DNA of 64,000 nucleotides, taken from Gammaproteobacteria bacterium. Lineage in GTDB: Bacteria > Pseudomonadota > Gammaproteobacteria > Xanthomonadales > SZUA-36. A model generated the notes under the pieces. It saw only the letters and a program-made list of their open reading frames with translations, did not search any database and was not told the origin of the DNA. Position 1 is the first letter of the stretch. Every line of letters starts with the position of its first letter. Position numbers and translations under genes: made by a program. Shown here in pieces: positions 9,339-20,343 of this stretch. The stretch lies in the NCBI GenBank assembly GCA_021772935.1, contig JAJFLA010000052.1:1-64000 (forward strand). Direction: 5' to 3'.

Positions 9339-10808
9339 TCAAGCATTGTTCAGTGACGGGTTATAATCCAAATCACCCTCTTCTCCAACCTGCACCAGAC
9401 GTAGCGAGTTAGTGCCACCTTCGTCACCAGTGTGCTCACCCATTGTAAGGATAATTCGGTCACCCGCCTTGATATATTCTTGTTGAATCAGTAAGCGGAC
9501 ACCTTCAACCAACGCTTCTTCCACATCCGCACTCGGAAAATCATGAGCAACCGGATACACACCACGGTATAAAGCCATACGCCGAAGGCTGTCGCGAGCT
9601 GGCGACAGCGCAAAAATCGGCACGCTGGAGCGCACCCGTGATAACCATTGTGCGGTCGACCCAGACTCAGTCAAGGCAACGATCGCCTGAACAGAAACAT
9701 GGGTTGCCATGAACATTGCTGCCATCGCAATGGCCTGATCAATGCGTTGAAATTGCGCTGTTAACTGATCGATCTCCAGGTTGGTGTCAGCATGTCTCTC
9801 CGCACCCAGACAAATCCTGTTCATGGCTCCCACAACGGTTTGAGGATGACGTCCCACGGCAGTTTCGGCTGATAGCATAACGGCGTCAGTGCCATCAAAA
9901 ACCGAGTTGGCAACATCAAGAACCTCCGCCCGTGTGGGTATTGGACTCTCCACCATGGACTGCATCATTTGTGTCGCGGTAATCACCACACGATTTTGCT
10001 TAAGTGATTTGCTAGTGATGAGTTTTTGCAGCCCCGGCAATTCGGCATCGCCGATTTCCACACCCAGGTCACCACGAGCGATCAATACCGCGTCGGAAGC
10101 AGCGATTATTTCTTCCAGGTTTTCAATCGCCTCAGTGCGCTCTATTTTTGCCACCAGCCGCGCCTGACTTCCGACCATGCGTAATCGGCGGCGTGCCTCA
10201 TTCATATCGGCTGCATTGCGTGGGAAAGAAACCGCCAGGTAGTCAACACCCATGGCCGCTGCCCGAGGAATGTCCTCAATATCGTGTTTAGCGATTCCGG
10301 GTAGAGAAAGCCCACCACCCTGGACATTGATCCCTTTGCGATCACCCAACACACCGCCAATCTCAACTTTACAGATAATACCTTTGGCCTTGGTTTCGAC
10401 AACCCGCATCGTTAGCAAACCATCATCAAGCAACAAAAGATCACCGGCGGAAACGTCACCTGCCAGGCCTTTGTAAGTGAGCCCTACCCGAGACTGGTCG
10501 CCAGGGGCTGGCTCGGCAGAGACATCTAGTGTGAAAATGTCACCGGGTTCCAGCGAGATAGAACCATCAACAAATCTTTCAATACGAATCTTGGGTCCAC
10601 GCAGATCAGCGAGAATAGCGACTTCTTTTTTCAGTGCCTGGGCTACCTCCCTGACTTGCTTCGCGCGGTCGGCCTGTTCCTTATGCGTGCCATGAGAAAG
10701 ATTGAGTCGCAGGATGTCTGCTCCCGCCTCGATTACAGCTCTTAGTACGTCAGGTAAATCTGTTGCGGGGCCTAGTGTGGCGATGATTTTGGTGCGACGA
10801 ATTTGCAT
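9339..10808 (-). CDS. pyk: Pyruvate kinase
   Basis: This enzyme converts phosphoenolpyruvate and ADP to pyruvate and ATP, the last glycolytic step. It is 489 residues. RRTKIIATLGPATD is the canonical N-terminus, DLRGPKIR and ARGDLGVEIGDAELPGLQK belong to the (beta/alpha)8 barrel, the active-site lysine lies in LVAKIER, and TATQMMQSM is the substrate loop. A C-terminal regulatory domain follows from about residue 350 and includes the conserved GDRIILTMGE segment. Length and sequence fit the PykA-like bacterial type. It stands with its own gap of about 88 bp from the upstream small gene, and near the tkt-gap-pgk group, all on the minus strand. Confidence 0.95.
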   Translation of the reverse strand: MQIRRTKIIATLGPATDLPDVLRAVIEAGADILRLNLSHGTHKEQADRAKQVREVAQALKKEVAILADLRGPKIRIERFVDGSISLEPGDIFTLDVSAEPAPGDQSRVGLTYKGLAGDVSAGDLLLLDDGLLTMRVVETKAKGIICKVEIGGVLGDRKGINVQGGGLSLPGIAKHDIEDIPRAAAMGVDYLAVSFPRNAADMNEARRRLRMVGSQARLVAKIERTEAIENLEEIIAASDAVLIARGDLGVEIGDAELPGLQKLITSKSLKQNRVVITATQMMQSMVESPIPTRAEVLDVANSVFDGTDAVMLSAETAVGRHPQTVVGAMNRICLGAERHADTNLEIDQLTAQFQRIDQAIAMAAMFMATHVSVQAIVALTESGSTAQWLSRVRSSVPIFALSPARDSLRRMALYRGVYPVAHDFPSADVEEALVEGVRLLIQQEYIKAGDRIILTMGEHTGDEGGTNSLRLVQVGEEGDLDYNPSLNNA

Positions 10809-10896
10809 ATAACTTCCGAGTGATTATGGTTTTGTGGTGCGAGTATAGGCGATACTTCAACGAAGTCTTATTGTATTCGTAGTCATACGCAGCGCC

Positions 10897-11241
10897 CTAT
10901 TTCTTTATATTTTCATTTATTTCCCGCAACAAGCGATTCATCTCCAAAAATTCGTCCGTATAGTTCGTGCTATCAGCATACTCATTGACATATTGCTTGG
11001 CTTCCCCGAAATACTCTCCGACCACAGGAAGGTCTACGAGCATCGTCAGTATCCAAACAAAAACACCCAAAACAACGGTCATGCCAACCGTAACCCCAAA
11101 CCCCCTGGCTATTCCTGCTTTGAAATTGACCCACATGATTCTTTTGCCGGACTGCAGATATTCCAGATAATCCACAACTCCTGCTGCTTCAAATATGCGA
11201 ACCAGTTCCTTTTCGGGTGAAGATTTTGGGATGGATTTCAT
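10897..11241 (-). CDS. Small membrane protein, DUF5665-like
   Basis: This is a 114-residue protein. Residues 1-35 are a soluble helix (PEKELVRIFEAAGVVDYLEYLQ). KRIMWVNFKAGIARGFGVTVGMTVVLG leads into a hydrophobic region at about 45-75 that can form one or two membrane helices. A charged, coiled-coil-prone C-terminus ends NRLLREINENIKK. The fixed-length N-terminal helix, the RGxG before the membrane region and the short coiled tail fit the DUF5665 family, whose function is unknown. This assignment is from memory of the family pattern. It sits between pyk and a DUF4136 lipoprotein on the same strand but with large gaps, so it may have its own promoter. Confidence 0.7.
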   Translation of the reverse strand: MKSIPKSSPEKELVRIFEAAGVVDYLEYLQSGKRIMWVNFKAGIARGFGVTVGMTVVLGVFVWILTMLVDLPVVGEYFGEAKQYVNEYADSTNYTDEFLEMNRLLREINENIKK

Positions 11242-11544
11242 TTTGACACCTCTGCTTTTGTAAGGCGCACACTATATGAGAGAGCCGAAGGCATATCAAT
11301 TCAAACAAATCAAACGGACCTTGTTTGAAATTAGCACTGGAGCCACTGAAAAAAGCCACAAAGCTGCAACCGGAGTACAGGTCGAAGCAATTGTTCAATG
11401 CCACTGAATGACCGTTTGAAGTCATTAAATCAGGAAGCCTCTGATTCATGAATAGACCAGAGGTCAGCTAGGTAAAACGGGAAACCCGAAGAAACACGGA
11501 GCGACCAGCCAGGTAAGTTCCTGGCCCGACGATTTAGCATATAT
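11242..11544. other. 303-bp gap with several hairpins, no gene
   Basis: No ORF here has a convincing start or codon pattern. Three perfect short hairpins cluster near the end of the upstream DUF4136 gene: CCTCTG/CAGAGG around 11435-11460, CGGG-AAA-CCCG around 11479-11489, and GCCAGG/CCTGGC at 11508-11525. The last may act as a 3-prime-end stabilising or terminating hairpin for the lipoprotein mRNA on the minus strand; it has no U tract. No known riboswitch or small-RNA family was recognised. Confidence 0.35.
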
Positions 11545-12141
11545 TTACTGGCCAGCCCGGAACGGGTACCCCGCAAACATCCCTTGAACACTGGAATAGA
11601 TATCAGCCCGCGCATCTTCATTGGTCTTTTTCTCATTAACACGACCTACTGCAATGCCTTCCCAGACCATACGTTTTACCTCGCGGTCAACCACATCTAC
11701 GTTGACAGTGCCTTCTGTGTAGTTGAATACATGCGTCGAGGCATTATAACCATAACCACCCCAGGCACCATAAGCACCCCTGCGATACCCGTAATAGCCA
11801 CCACCTATATAAGGATCATAATTGCTTGCCACCCTGGTCTTGTCTCGTAAACGACCGGAAACGTTTATCATCAAATCTGGCTTGTCAGACTGCTTGTAAC
11901 CCCTGGTCTCCATCTCTTTGCTGATCGCGTCGCGGAAAATTGAGCCATAGATACTAGAATAATCAGGATTTTCAATACCCATAGGGTTAAAGAAGCCATA
12001 GGTTCTATACTGGCTGAAATCAATCGTATGGTCATAGTCACTTTTAATTGAAGGCTGGGAAACACAACTTAGTAACAGAATGGTTGTGCTTGTGAATAAT
12101 ATGATACGGGATAATATTTTGAAAACCGAATTAGCTTGCAT
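11545..12141 (-). CDS. DUF4136 lipoprotein
   Basis: This is a 198-residue putative outer-membrane or periplasmic lipoprotein. The N-terminal hydrophobic stretch ends in a lipobox, LLSC, at about residue 26. The following YDHTIDFSQYRTYGFF is the start of the DUF4136 domain (family opening D-F-S-x-Y-x-T-Y-x-F/W). The middle is rich in Gly and Tyr (GGGYYGYRRGAYGAWGGYGYN), and VDVVDREVKRMVWEG is the conserved second half. Members of the family are common in gammaproteobacterial envelopes and have no established function. It stands alone between pgk and the DUF5665 gene. Confidence 0.88.
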   Translation of the reverse strand: MQANSVFKILSRIILFTSTTILLLSCVSQPSIKSDYDHTIDFSQYRTYGFFNPMGIENPDYSSIYGSIFRDAISKEMETRGYKQSDKPDLMINVSGRLRDKTRVASNYDPYIGGGYYGYRRGAYGAWGGYGYNASTHVFNYTEGTVNVDVVDREVKRMVWEGIAVGRVNEKKTNEDARADIYSSVQGMFAGYPFRAGQ

Positions 12142-12345
12142 GGTCCAATCCTCAAATTAGTGTATTAGAAAGGGTGATACCTTTACCCATAATTGGTTGA
12201 AGCCTATTTGATGTCAAGGTTTTGGGCACGACCATAATATCCATGCTGGCTTATTTATCTTAAATTGCAGACATGGATCATGGTCAGAATGGCAGGTAAT
12301 AAATACCCCGCTTGGCATCAGGCTGACAGTCCCATTAATTATTGC

Positions 12346-13524
12346 TTAACCCTTATAACGGGCTTCGAGTGCCGCGACAGCGGGCAGTGCCTTGCCTTCC
12401 ATGTATTCAAGAAACGCACCGCCCCCGGTTGAGATATAGCTGACGCCATCGGCTAGATTGAATTGATCGATGGCAGCCAGCGTATCGCCCCCGCCCGCAA
12501 TACTGAAGTTATTGGAAATTTCGATCGCATCAGCGATTGCACGTGTGCCAGCAGCGAACTTATCAAATTCGAAAACGCCGACCGGCCCATTCCAGATCAC
12601 GGTGCCAGCACCCTGGATCATAGCGGCATAGTCCACCGCAGTCAGCGGGCCAATATCAAGAATCATTTCGTTAACCTGTACTTCATCAACCAAACGCACA
12701 TAGGCTTCTGCATCCTTTGAAAAGGACGTTGCGACAACAACATCTTTTGGGATAGGGATTTCGCCGCCCTTTTTATGCGCCATACGGATCAACCGTTGAG
12801 CCTCATGAATAAGATCCCGTTCATACAATGACTTGCCAACATCATGTCCAGTGGCCGCGATAAAAGTATTTGCAATGCCGCCTCCAACAATTAATTGATC
12901 CACACGGGACATCAACGATTCGAGCACCGTCAACTTGGTGGAAACCTTGGAGCCACCTACGATGGCAAGCATGGGCCGCGCAGGCTCGGTCAGTGCACTT
13001 TCAAGCTCATACAACTCACGGCTGAGCAAAGGTCCAGCACATGATTCTGCCGCAAATCGTATGACGCCCTCTGTTGAAGCCTGGGCGCGGTGGGCAGTAC
13101 CAAATGCATCCATGACAAAAACATCACACAGGGATGCCATGGACCTGGCTAAAGCTTCATCATTGTCCTTCTCACCGACATTGAAACGTACGTTTTCACA
13201 CAAAACAATTTCACCGGGTTGAACATCAACACCAGCAAGCCAGTTTTTTTGCAGCCTCACTGCCTGCCCCAGCAAGCCGGACAGGTGCTCGGCCACTGGT
13301 GCCAGCGAAAATTCATCACTGTATAGACCTTCAACAGGTCGTCCCAGATGGGATAACAAGATCACAGCCGCGCCGCCATCCACTGCCATCTGAACGGTCG
13401 GTAAAGCAGCCCTTAGCCGGGCATCCGACGTCACCCTACCCGCCTCCAGAGGAACATTGAAATCCTCTCGGATCATCACGCGCTTGCCGCCAAGCTTCAT
13501 TTCATCCATACGCAGGAATGACAT
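12346..13524 (-). CDS. pgk: Phosphoglycerate kinase
   Basis: This enzyme interconverts 1,3-bisphosphoglycerate and ADP with 3-phosphoglycerate and ATP. It is 392 residues, near the E. coli length of 387. [13 protein letters not shown] is the signature of the N-domain; LLSHLGRP and [10 protein letters not shown] are substrate-binding segments; [27 protein letters not shown] and GGGDTLAA form the nucleotide domain. It is the third gene of a tkt-gap-pgk run, 12 bp after gap, so the three are almost certainly one transcript. A fructose-bisphosphate aldolase gene often follows in this arrangement but is not in the window. Confidence 0.97.
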   Translation of the reverse strand: MSFLRMDEMKLGGKRVMIREDFNVPLEAGRVTSDARLRAALPTVQMAVDGGAAVILLSHLGRPVEGLYSDEFSLAPVAEHLSGLLGQAVRLQKNWLAGVDVQPGEIVLCENVRFNVGEKDNDEALARSMASLCDVFVMDAFGTAHRAQASTEGVIRFAAESCAGPLLSRELYELESALTEPARPMLAIVGGSKVSTKLTVLESLMSRVDQLIVGGGIANTFIAATGHDVGKSLYERDLIHEAQRLIRMAHKKGGEIPIPKDVVVATSFSKDAEAYVRLVDEVQVNEMILDIGPLTAVDYAAMIQGAGTVIWNGPVGVFEFDKFAAGTRAIADAIEISNNFSIAGGGDTLAAIDQFNLADGVSYISTGGGAFLEYMEGKALPAVAALEARYKG

Positions 13525-13536
13525 GAATTTTCTCCG

Positions 13537-14544
13537 TCAGGCGTTAACCAGCGCAAGTGTGGTATCGAGCATGCGATTACTGAATCCCCACTCGTTATCG
13601 TACCAGCTTAATACCTTGACCAACGTACCTTCCATGACTTTGGTCAGGCTGGCATCAAATATTGAAGAATGTGGGTTGTGATTGAAGTCGATAGAAACCA
13701 GCGGAGCTTCATTGTAATCCATCACACCTCTCATATTTCCTGCAACAGCAGCCTTTACGATCGCGTTAACCTCTTCCACAGAAGTTGACCGACTGGCAGT
13801 GAAACACAAATCCACCACCGACACATTAATGGTCGGGACCCGCATTGAAAAACCATCCAGTTTGCCATTAAGTTCAGGTAGCACTAAGCCAACCGCAGCG
13901 GCGGCACCGGTCTTTGTCGGAATCTGGCTCATCGTTGCCGAACGTGCACGGCGCAGGTCGCTGTGGAAAACATCCGTCAGGACCTGATCGTTGGTATAGG
14001 CGTGAATGGTAGTCATAAGACCATGTTCAATACCAATTCCTTCGTGCAACACTTTTGCCAGAGGGGCGAGGCAGTTGGTCGTACACGATGCGTTGGAAAT
14101 TACTATATCGGTGGGTTTCAAGGTGTCATGATTGACACCATAAACAATGGTATTGTCCACACCCTTACCGGGGGCCGAAATGACAACTTTTTTTGCCCCG
14201 GCACGAATATGTGCACTGGCTGCTTCCTTACTGGAAAAAAAGCCGGTTGACTCCATTACAACATCAACACCCAACTCCGCCCATGGCAATTGCGCAGGGT
14301 CGCGTTGAGCAAATACTTTCACCCGGTCACCGTTCACCATCAAGTCACCACCATCCACTTTTACCGTTCCAGGGAACTTACCGTGTGCGGTATCATACTG
14401 AGTTAGATGGGCATTACTGTTTGCGTCACCCAGATCATTAATGGCTACTATGGAAATTTCATCTGTGCGGCCCGACTCATACAAGGCCCGCATGATATTG
14501 CGGCCAATACGCCCATAACCATTAATTGCAACTTTAACTGTCAT
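13537..14544 (-). CDS. gap: Glyceraldehyde-3-phosphate dehydrogenase, type I
   Basis: This is a phosphorylating NAD-dependent GAPDH. The start is placed at ATG 14544 ([16 protein letters not shown]), which has AGGAGT 6 bases upstream; the open frame upstream adds 23 residues that do not fit the family. The resulting 335 residues match the family. SNASCTTNC (Cys154) is the catalytic site, and AINDLGD after the second strand of the Rossmann fold is the usual NAD-specific sequence. [12 protein letters not shown] closes the protein. It lies 22 bp after tkt and 12 bp before pgk. Erythrose-4-phosphate dehydrogenase (Epd) is a relative sometimes found here, but the sequence reads as true GAPDH. Confidence 0.95.
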   Translation of the reverse strand: MTVKVAINGYGRIGRNIMRALYESGRTDEISIVAINDLGDANSNAHLTQYDTAHGKFPGTVKVDGGDLMVNGDRVKVFAQRDPAQLPWAELGVDVVMESTGFFSSKEAASAHIRAGAKKVVISAPGKGVDNTIVYGVNHDTLKPTDIVISNASCTTNCLAPLAKVLHEGIGIEHGLMTTIHAYTNDQVLTDVFHSDLRRARSATMSQIPTKTGAAAAVGLVLPELNGKLDGFSMRVPTINVSVVDLCFTASRSTSVEEVNAIVKAAVAGNMRGVMDYNEAPLVSIDFNHNPHSSIFDASLTKVMEGTLVKVLSWYDNEWGFSNRMLDTTLALVNA

Positions 14545-14566
14545 TTTGTTACTCCTGATTCCTGGT

Positions 14567-16570
14567 TCAGTCAGTTTTAAGCAGTTCACGCACTGTATTG
14601 CTGACGTTCCCAATCGTTAAACCAAAATATTCAAATAATTCAGATGCCGGTGCAGACGCACCAAAACTATCTATCGCGATGATGCGGCCGTGATCACCAA
14701 CAAACGGATACCAATAATGTCCAACGCCGGCTTCGATGACCACCCTGGCTTGACAAGCTGAAGGCAAGACAGCTTCGCGATACTCACGTTCTTGTGCCAT
14801 AAACCGCCCAGGGTTTGGCATGGACACAACACGCACATTGATGCCTTGTTCAGCTAATTCTTTCGCGGCAGCCATTGCCATACCGACCTCAGAGCCGGTC
14901 GCGATGATTATGGCATCACACGGACCAGCCGCTTCAAGCAAAATATAACCTCCACGCCCGATCGCTGTGACCTGTGTGTCATCACGATGCTGGTGAGGCA
15001 GATTCTGGCGTGTAAACACCAAAGCGCTGGGGCCCGAACTCTCTTCAATTGCACACTTCCAGGCAACCGCTGACTCAACCGTATCGCAGGGCCGCCAGAC
15101 ACTCAGATTTGGAATCAGGCGCAGACTGGATAAATGTTCTACCGGTTGGTGTGTAGGGCCATCCTCGCCCAGCCCAATGGAATCGTGTGTGTAAACATGA
15201 ATATTATGTGCGGGAATCAGGGCTGACATACGCACCGCGTTGCGAGCATAATCTGAAAAAACCAGAAAAGTCGCGTTGTAAGGAACAAAACCACCATGTA
15301 AACCCAAACCATTACAGATGGCGGCCATACCAAACTCACGCACACCGAAATAGACGTAATTACCATCCGCGGTGCCGTTGCGAACATCCACACTCTGTTT
15401 CCAAATCGTATTGTTTGAGCCGGCCAAATCTGCCGAGCCTCCAATCAACTCCGGCAACAACGGACCATATGCGTCCAGTACCATTTGTGACGCCTTGCGT
15501 GTTGCCACGCTCGCACCGTTTTCCTGTAATTCGGCGATGGTCTGTCCCGTCGCTTTTTGCCAGTTGACAGGCAGATCACCATGCATTCTGCGGCTGAATT
15601 CAGCCGCCAATTCAGGATGACCCTCCTGATAGAAAGCAAAACGCTTATTCCAGTCAGACTCTGACACCGAACCGCTTAAGCGTGCATCCCAACCAGAATA
15701 GATATCATCTGGAATTTCAAAGGCCGAATAATTCCATCCCAGAGCGTCCCGCACCGCAATGATTTCTTCGGCGCCCAGCGGGGACCCATGTGCCGCCGAT
15801 GTTCCTTGCTTGTTGGGCGAACCAAAACCAATCACCGTTCTACAACAAATCAGGGTGGGCCGATCTATTTCCGCCCGCGCGGTATCTATTGAGAGTTTGA
15901 TCTCTTCCGGATCATGCCCATCCACATCACGTATCACCTGCCAGCCATATGCTTCAAAACGTGCAGGGGTATCGTCGGTAAACCAGCCCTGTACTTCACC
16001 ATCAATGGAGATACCGTTGTCATCCCAAAAAGCGATTAGTTTGCCAAGCCCCAAGGTTCCCGCCAATGAGCAGGCTTCATGCGAAACCCCTTCCATTAAA
16101 CAGCCATCACCCATGAACACCCATGTGTGATGATCAACGATTGAGTGGCCACTTTGGTTAAATCGGTTGGCCAGCACTTTTTCCGCCAGTGCCATACCGA
16201 CAGCATTAGCAATGCCCTGCCCCAATGGACCGGTCGTCGTTTCTACACCTGGTGCTTCACCACGTTCGGGGTGTCCTGCAGTTTTAGAGTGCAACTGTCG
16301 GAAATCGCGTATCTCCGACATCGGCAAATCATAGCCACTCAAATGCAATACGGAATACAACAGCATGGACGCATGTCCATTGGAAAGCACGAAGCGATCG
16401 CGATCCCACCAATCGGGGTTAGCCGGGTTATGCTTTAAGTGATCGTTCCAAAGAACTTCAGCGATATCGGCCATACCCATGGGTGCGCCAGGATGACCTG
16501 AGTTGGCCTGCTGTATTGCATCCATGGATAGAGCACGGATGGCATTTGCGAGTTCACGTCGAGTGGACAT
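14567..16570 (-). CDS. tkt: Transketolase
   Basis: This thiamine-diphosphate enzyme of the pentose phosphate pathway transfers two-carbon ketol units. The chosen start is ATG 16570 ([20 protein letters not shown]), preceded by AGGAAG; the frame continues 14 codons further upstream without support. It is 667 residues; E. coli TktA has 663. [17 protein letters not shown], the TPP motif [13 protein letters not shown], and the [16 protein letters not shown] loop of the second domain are all intact. It is the first gene of tkt-gap-pgk. A hairpin at 16679-16706 separates it from the symporter upstream. Confidence 0.97.
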   Translation of the reverse strand: MSTRRELANAIRALSMDAIQQANSGHPGAPMGMADIAEVLWNDHLKHNPANPDWWDRDRFVLSNGHASMLLYSVLHLSGYDLPMSEIRDFRQLHSKTAGHPERGEAPGVETTTGPLGQGIANAVGMALAEKVLANRFNQSGHSIVDHHTWVFMGDGCLMEGVSHEACSLAGTLGLGKLIAFWDDNGISIDGEVQGWFTDDTPARFEAYGWQVIRDVDGHDPEEIKLSIDTARAEIDRPTLICCRTVIGFGSPNKQGTSAAHGSPLGAEEIIAVRDALGWNYSAFEIPDDIYSGWDARLSGSVSESDWNKRFAFYQEGHPELAAEFSRRMHGDLPVNWQKATGQTIAELQENGASVATRKASQMVLDAYGPLLPELIGGSADLAGSNNTIWKQSVDVRNGTADGNYVYFGVREFGMAAICNGLGLHGGFVPYNATFLVFSDYARNAVRMSALIPAHNIHVYTHDSIGLGEDGPTHQPVEHLSSLRLIPNLSVWRPCDTVESAVAWKCAIEESSGPSALVFTRQNLPHQHRDDTQVTAIGRGGYILLEAAGPCDAIIIATGSEVGMAMAAAKELAEQGINVRVVSMPNPGRFMAQEREYREAVLPSACQARVVIEAGVGHYWYPFVGDHGRIIAIDSFGASAPASELFEYFGLTIGNVSNTVRELLKTD

Positions 16571-16678
16571 TGAAGCTTCCTGATCCTGGATTATTGGGCA
16601 ACCGGGCAACACATTTAAAACGCCTGCACCGGCAAAGTAACCAGTCTGTGATTCTCGCTGATGAGACCGTGTTTAAGC

Positions 16679-16706
16679 AAGAGCCAACACACAAATGTTA
16701 GCTCTT
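16679..16706 (-). terminator. Terminator-like hairpin between the symporter and tkt
   Basis: An 11-bp stem pairs AAGAGCCAACA with TGTTAGCTCTT (one G-U pair read on the minus strand) around a 6-base loop. It lies just after the symporter stop. The T tract on the minus strand is short, so it may be a partial terminator. Confidence 0.5.
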
Positions 16707-16729
16707 TATTATAGATTCCTTGAAAGAAG

Positions 16730-18259
16730 TCAGCTTACCGTGGTTTTCACCAGTCTGCCTGACTTGTAGTCTGCCCAGTATTCGTTCAATTCCTTTTTCA
16801 CCACTGGCAACAGGAAATAACAACCTAACAGGTTGGGAAATGCCATGGCAAAAATCATTGCATCCGAGAAATCGATCACCGAACCCAGTTGCATGGATGA
16901 ACCAACAACTACAAAAAACAGGAACAATATTTTGAAGCTCGCATCCGTTACCTTGTTCTCACCAAACAGGAAGGTCCACGCCTTCAAACCGTAATACGAC
17001 CACGATATCATGGTAGAGAACGCAAACAGTGTTACTGCTACTGTCAACACCCACGGGAACCAGGAAAATGCTGATTCAAACGCAGTGGAAGTGAGTTGAA
17101 CCCCAGCACTTGGGTCAACCGAAGGATCCCAGGTGCCGGTCACAATAATCACCAGGGCCGTAATTGTACAAACAACGATGGTATCAATGAATGGCTCATA
17201 TAACGCCACAAACCCTTCGGTTACGGGGCGTTTGGTCTGAACCGCCGAGTGCGCAATGGCTGCAGAACCAACACCGGCCTCGTTAGAAAATGCGGCACGT
17301 TTGAAACCCTGGAAAAGCACACCGATTACTCCCCCCGAAATACCCTGGGCGGTAAAAGCGCCGGCTATAATCGAACCGAATGCCGCCGGTACCTGAGAAT
17401 AATTAAGCAATATGATGGCCAGCCCTGCAGTGACATAGACAACTGCCATGAAGGGCACGATTTTTGACGTAACCCGGGCGATGCCCTTAATGCCACCAAT
17501 GATGACCATGCCAACCAGGCTTGCTACGATTAAACCAAACAGCCAACCTTTATCGGCCATCCAACTGGCTTCTCCGCCGGTCACGTTTACCAACTGGGCG
17601 AAACTCTGGTTGGCCTGGAACATATTGCCACCACCGAATGCACCGCCTACGCAAAAAACAGCGAACATAACTGCTAACACTTTACCAAGTTTGGCAAAAC
17701 CCGGGCCCTTTTCGGCCAAACCCTTGGTCAGGTAATACATTGGACCACCTGAAACTGTGCCATCCGGTAATTCGTTGCGGTATTTCACACCCAGTGTGCA
17801 TTCAGTGAATTTGGATGACATACCCAAAAACCCGGCCAGTATCATCCAGAATGTCGCACCCGGCCCGCCCAGCGATACTGCAATGGCAACACCAGCAATA
17901 TTACCCAACCCAACCGTGCCTGATAACGCGGTGGCAAGGGCCTGGAAATGCGTTACTTCGCCCGCAGCTTCCGGATCGTGGTAGTCACCCCGCACTAATT
18001 CAAACCCGTGTTTGAATGCCCGCAGGTTAATAAATTTAAAATAAAATGTAAAAATCGTAGCGGCGACAATCAACCAAACCAACACAAATGGAATCCCTAC
18101 GCCGCCTACAGTAAATGAAGAAAAAACGGCTCCAGCAACAGCATCTGCAAATGGCTTGATCGCCAGATTGATTTTTTCATCAATTCCTACATCTGCGATA
18201 ACTGAAAAACTGGCTAACAGACCAACAAGGGTGGTGATTCCCACTCTTAATTTTGACAT
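16730..18259 (-). CDS. Sodium:alanine symporter family protein (AGCS)
   Basis: This is a 509-residue inner-membrane protein with about ten hydrophobic segments and an N-terminal signal-like helix. [22 protein letters not shown] is the AGCS family signature (G-N-I-A-G-V-A around residue 115), and [15 protein letters not shown] is the second conserved motif with substrate-binding residues. The family imports alanine or glycine with Na+. The C-terminus is cytoplasmic and charged. There is no regulatory gene next to it. Alanine versus glycine preference cannot be told from sequence. It is followed by the hairpin at 16679 and then by tkt. Confidence 0.93.
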   Translation of the reverse strand: MSKLRVGITTLVGLLASFSVIADVGIDEKINLAIKPFADAVAGAVFSSFTVGGVGIPFVLVWLIVAATIFTFYFKFINLRAFKHGFELVRGDYHDPEAAGEVTHFQALATALSGTVGLGNIAGVAIAVSLGGPGATFWMILAGFLGMSSKFTECTLGVKYRNELPDGTVSGGPMYYLTKGLAEKGPGFAKLGKVLAVMFAVFCVGGAFGGGNMFQANQSFAQLVNVTGGEASWMADKGWLFGLIVASLVGMVIIGGIKGIARVTSKIVPFMAVVYVTAGLAIILLNYSQVPAAFGSIIAGAFTAQGISGGVIGVLFQGFKRAAFSNEAGVGSAAIAHSAVQTKRPVTEGFVALYEPFIDTIVVCTITALVIIVTGTWDPSVDPSAGVQLTSTAFESAFSWFPWVLTVAVTLFAFSTMISWSYYGLKAWTFLFGENKVTDASFKILFLFFVVVGSSMQLGSVIDFSDAMIFAMAFPNLLGCYFLLPVVKKELNEYWADYKSGRLVKTTVS

Positions 18260-18417
18260 TAACTATCTCCAATCAGGTCGACAGGCAACAAAAGCAGCCG
18301 CGACTATAGCACCATAATCAAGACAATGAAGACACCACGGCTTAAACCGATCAATAAATTCATTGTTAACCGCTATTCGGGTCTGCATGAAAGTACCAAT
18401 GAAACAACACACTATGC

Positions 18418-18969
18418 TTAGCGCCATTTAATTGAACAACCCACCGAGGGAATCTGGTGATCGGGACCTCGACCCGTCACAGCGATTTGTTGCATGGCAT
18501 CAAACAGTTCCCGTGGTTGGCTGTCATCATCAGATTTAGGACCGGCAGCATCAAGACGACCACGATACTGCAGTTTCATATCTGCGTTGTAACCGAAAAA
18601 ATCAGGTGTGCAAACTGCCCCATAAGCCCTGGCAATTTCTTGGGTTTCATCCAGCAAGTAAGGAAAAGGAAACTTAAACTCTTTTGAAATTCGTAACATA
18701 TTCTTAGTGGAATCGTCAGGATAAGCAACCGTATCATTGGGCATGATGGCAACACTGTTGATGCCCAACGCCACCAATTCACCTGTGTCTCGCACAAGTT
18801 TTTTGCGTATTGCTTTTACATAGGGACAATGGTTGCTGATGAACATAAGCAACAAGCCACGGTTTCCCTTGCACTCATCCAACGTCCATCGCCGTTGGTC
18901 CACGCCCAACAATGTAAAATCAACTGCCTTTTTCCCAAACTCACATACGGGTGTTTGCAAGCTCACCAT
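18418..18969 (-). CDS. Thioredoxin-fold AhpC/TSA-like protein
   Basis: This is a 183-residue predicted cytoplasmic protein. ATG 18969 is chosen because AAGGAGT precedes it by 8 bases. The segment GLLLMFISNHCPYVKAIRKKL holds a single peroxiredoxin-type Cys in an N-H-C-P-Y-V motif; there is no CxxC, so this is not a classical thioredoxin. YLLDETQEIARAYGAVCTPDFFGYN has the cis-Pro region. Family members are annotated as thioredoxin-family proteins of unknown partner and often occur as single genes. A thiol-dependent peroxidase or reductase role is inferred. It is divergent from the barrel gene at 19171. Confidence 0.85.
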   Translation of the reverse strand: MVSLQTPVCEFGKKAVDFTLLGVDQRRWTLDECKGNRGLLLMFISNHCPYVKAIRKKLVRDTGELVALGINSVAIMPNDTVAYPDDSTKNMLRISKEFKFPFPYLLDETQEIARAYGAVCTPDFFGYNADMKLQYRGRLDAAGPKSDDDSQPRELFDAMQQIAVTGRGPDHQIPSVGCSIKWR

Positions 18970-19170
18970 ATTCAAATACTCCTTACGCTGCACACCTTAA
19001 AGGCTCACAGGTCATCTAAAATCGATAAAAAACGCAGTATATCAGGCAATACGGGCAATCTGGACCAGCAAAATGTTATGAATTTTGTTATGATCGACAT
19101 AGAACTTATTCGCCGGTGGGAGCTCTATAAAGTAGCAACCCCAAGGGATTGGTATTCGGTGAGGACAAGA

Positions 19171-20343
19171 GTGAAGCAACAAAGGCAAATTACATTCAAA
19201 CTTCTGGTCAGCCTATTGGCTGGTTTTGTTGTGTGCCTGTCATCCATAATTTCTGTCGCCGACACCGCCGACAATCCTGCCTGGAAAGTATTCGGAAATG
19301 ACCAACCACCGGGTGAGAATCAGCCGTTGGTGATATTGCCGTTACAAAAAAAGCAATCCTCAGCCAGTCTCGCGTTTGACCTCGGTGGGTCTGAAGCACG
19401 TAAGCTTGAACTGCAGTTGTCCAAACCGCTCATGCTTAACCTCAATAATAAGCTGCAAAGAACGTCCTCCGGCCTCGGCTCAGTTTTTCTTGATAGCTCC
19501 TTGAGCCTACGCCTTAACGACAACATTGATATCACTACCAGCCTGGGCGCTGGTAAAAGCCAGGCTGCATTTCAACCATTGGGCAGCATTCATTGCCAAA
19601 ACGGCGTACTTGACCAAGGTTCCTATCGTGCATCCGATTGCTACTTTATCAACCAGGCAAATGTATTAAAACAAGATCAGGTTGCCCTGGGTTTGCGCTA
19701 TGGTAAAGACAAGCTCAAAACCGCCGTCAGCATGTTCCGGAAAAAATCTGGTGTGGGCCAACAGAATGTCATCAATCACGCATTGCCGATGAACAATACG
19801 ATTTTGGGTGCCGACCTATTAACACCCGGACGAGGTAATCCACTACTCTCAACAATTGGCCCCGCACAAACACTTAGCTACCAGAGAAGTGAAGCTTCAG
19901 GTCTTGATATAGAGTTTCAGCTCGGCCTGACAACAGATAGCTCGGGCGATATACGGCTTGGACTCCAGTTGACTCATATCCTGGATGCATCCTATGAAGC
20001 CACATCTGCTTACATGCCCGGTCTTCAGAGTTGGACCGTCACCAACCCTTTCGATAGCGCAAAGGTAAATTTCGACTGGAGCAAAGGCAATTTTAGCGGC
20101 GGTTTACAAGGTTTTTATCGTGAACAGGTACAGTTTTTAAATCGCGAAGATCTGGATAGCTCCACCACTTTCGACGTGCACTTCACCTGGCGAGCACCGT
20201 GGAATGCCAACCTCAGCGTTGGAACCAGCAACTTACTCAATGCCGGCACTGAAGACAAGAGCAAGTCAGACAATGGCCTGCAGGATCCATTTGAATCAAT
20301 TTATGGTCGCATTCCCTACGTTCGGTACCAACAGGACCTATAG
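19171..20343 (+). CDS. Plugless outer-membrane beta-barrel protein, TonB-receptor C-terminus-like
   Basis: The start is placed at GTG 19171, preceded by GAGGACAAGA; the frame is open much further upstream, but only this start puts the signal sequence (FKLLVSLLAGFVVCLSSIISVADT) at the N-terminus. The mature protein of about 360 residues consists of alternating short amphipathic strands. The last 60 residues (FTWRAPWNANLSVGTSNLLN, then YGRIPYVRYQQDL) look like the terminal strands of TonB-dependent receptors, including the aromatic-rich end. No plug domain or TonB box is present. It is probably an outer-membrane porin-like protein; the gene could also be a decayed receptor. No ligand can be inferred. 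Confidence 0.65.
   Translation: MKQQRQITFKLLVSLLAGFVVCLSSIISVADTADNPAWKVFGNDQPPGENQPLVILPLQKKQSSASLAFDLGGSEARKLELQLSKPLMLNLNNKLQRTSSGLGSVFLDSSLSLRLNDNIDITTSLGAGKSQAAFQPLGSIHCQNGVLDQGSYRASDCYFINQANVLKQDQVALGLRYGKDKLKTAVSMFRKKSGVGQQNVINHALPMNNTILGADLLTPGRGNPLLSTIGPAQTLSYQRSEASGLDIEFQLGLTTDSSGDIRLGLQLTHILDASYEATSAYMPGLQSWTVTNPFDSAKVNFDWSKGNFSGGLQGFYREQVQFLNREDLDSSTTFDVHFTWRAPWNANLSVGTSNLLNAGTEDKSKSDNGLQDPFESIYGRIPYVRYQQDL

Noticed and set aside
11189-11449. Open frame of 86 codons on the minus strand between the DUF4136 and DUF5665 genes
   Set aside because: No ribosome site, odd composition, and overlap with the true DUF5665 gene start region.
18829-19170. Long upstream extension of the beta-barrel frame
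   Set aside because: It overlaps the divergent thioredoxin-like gene and would bury the signal peptide; the GTG at 19171 is better supported.
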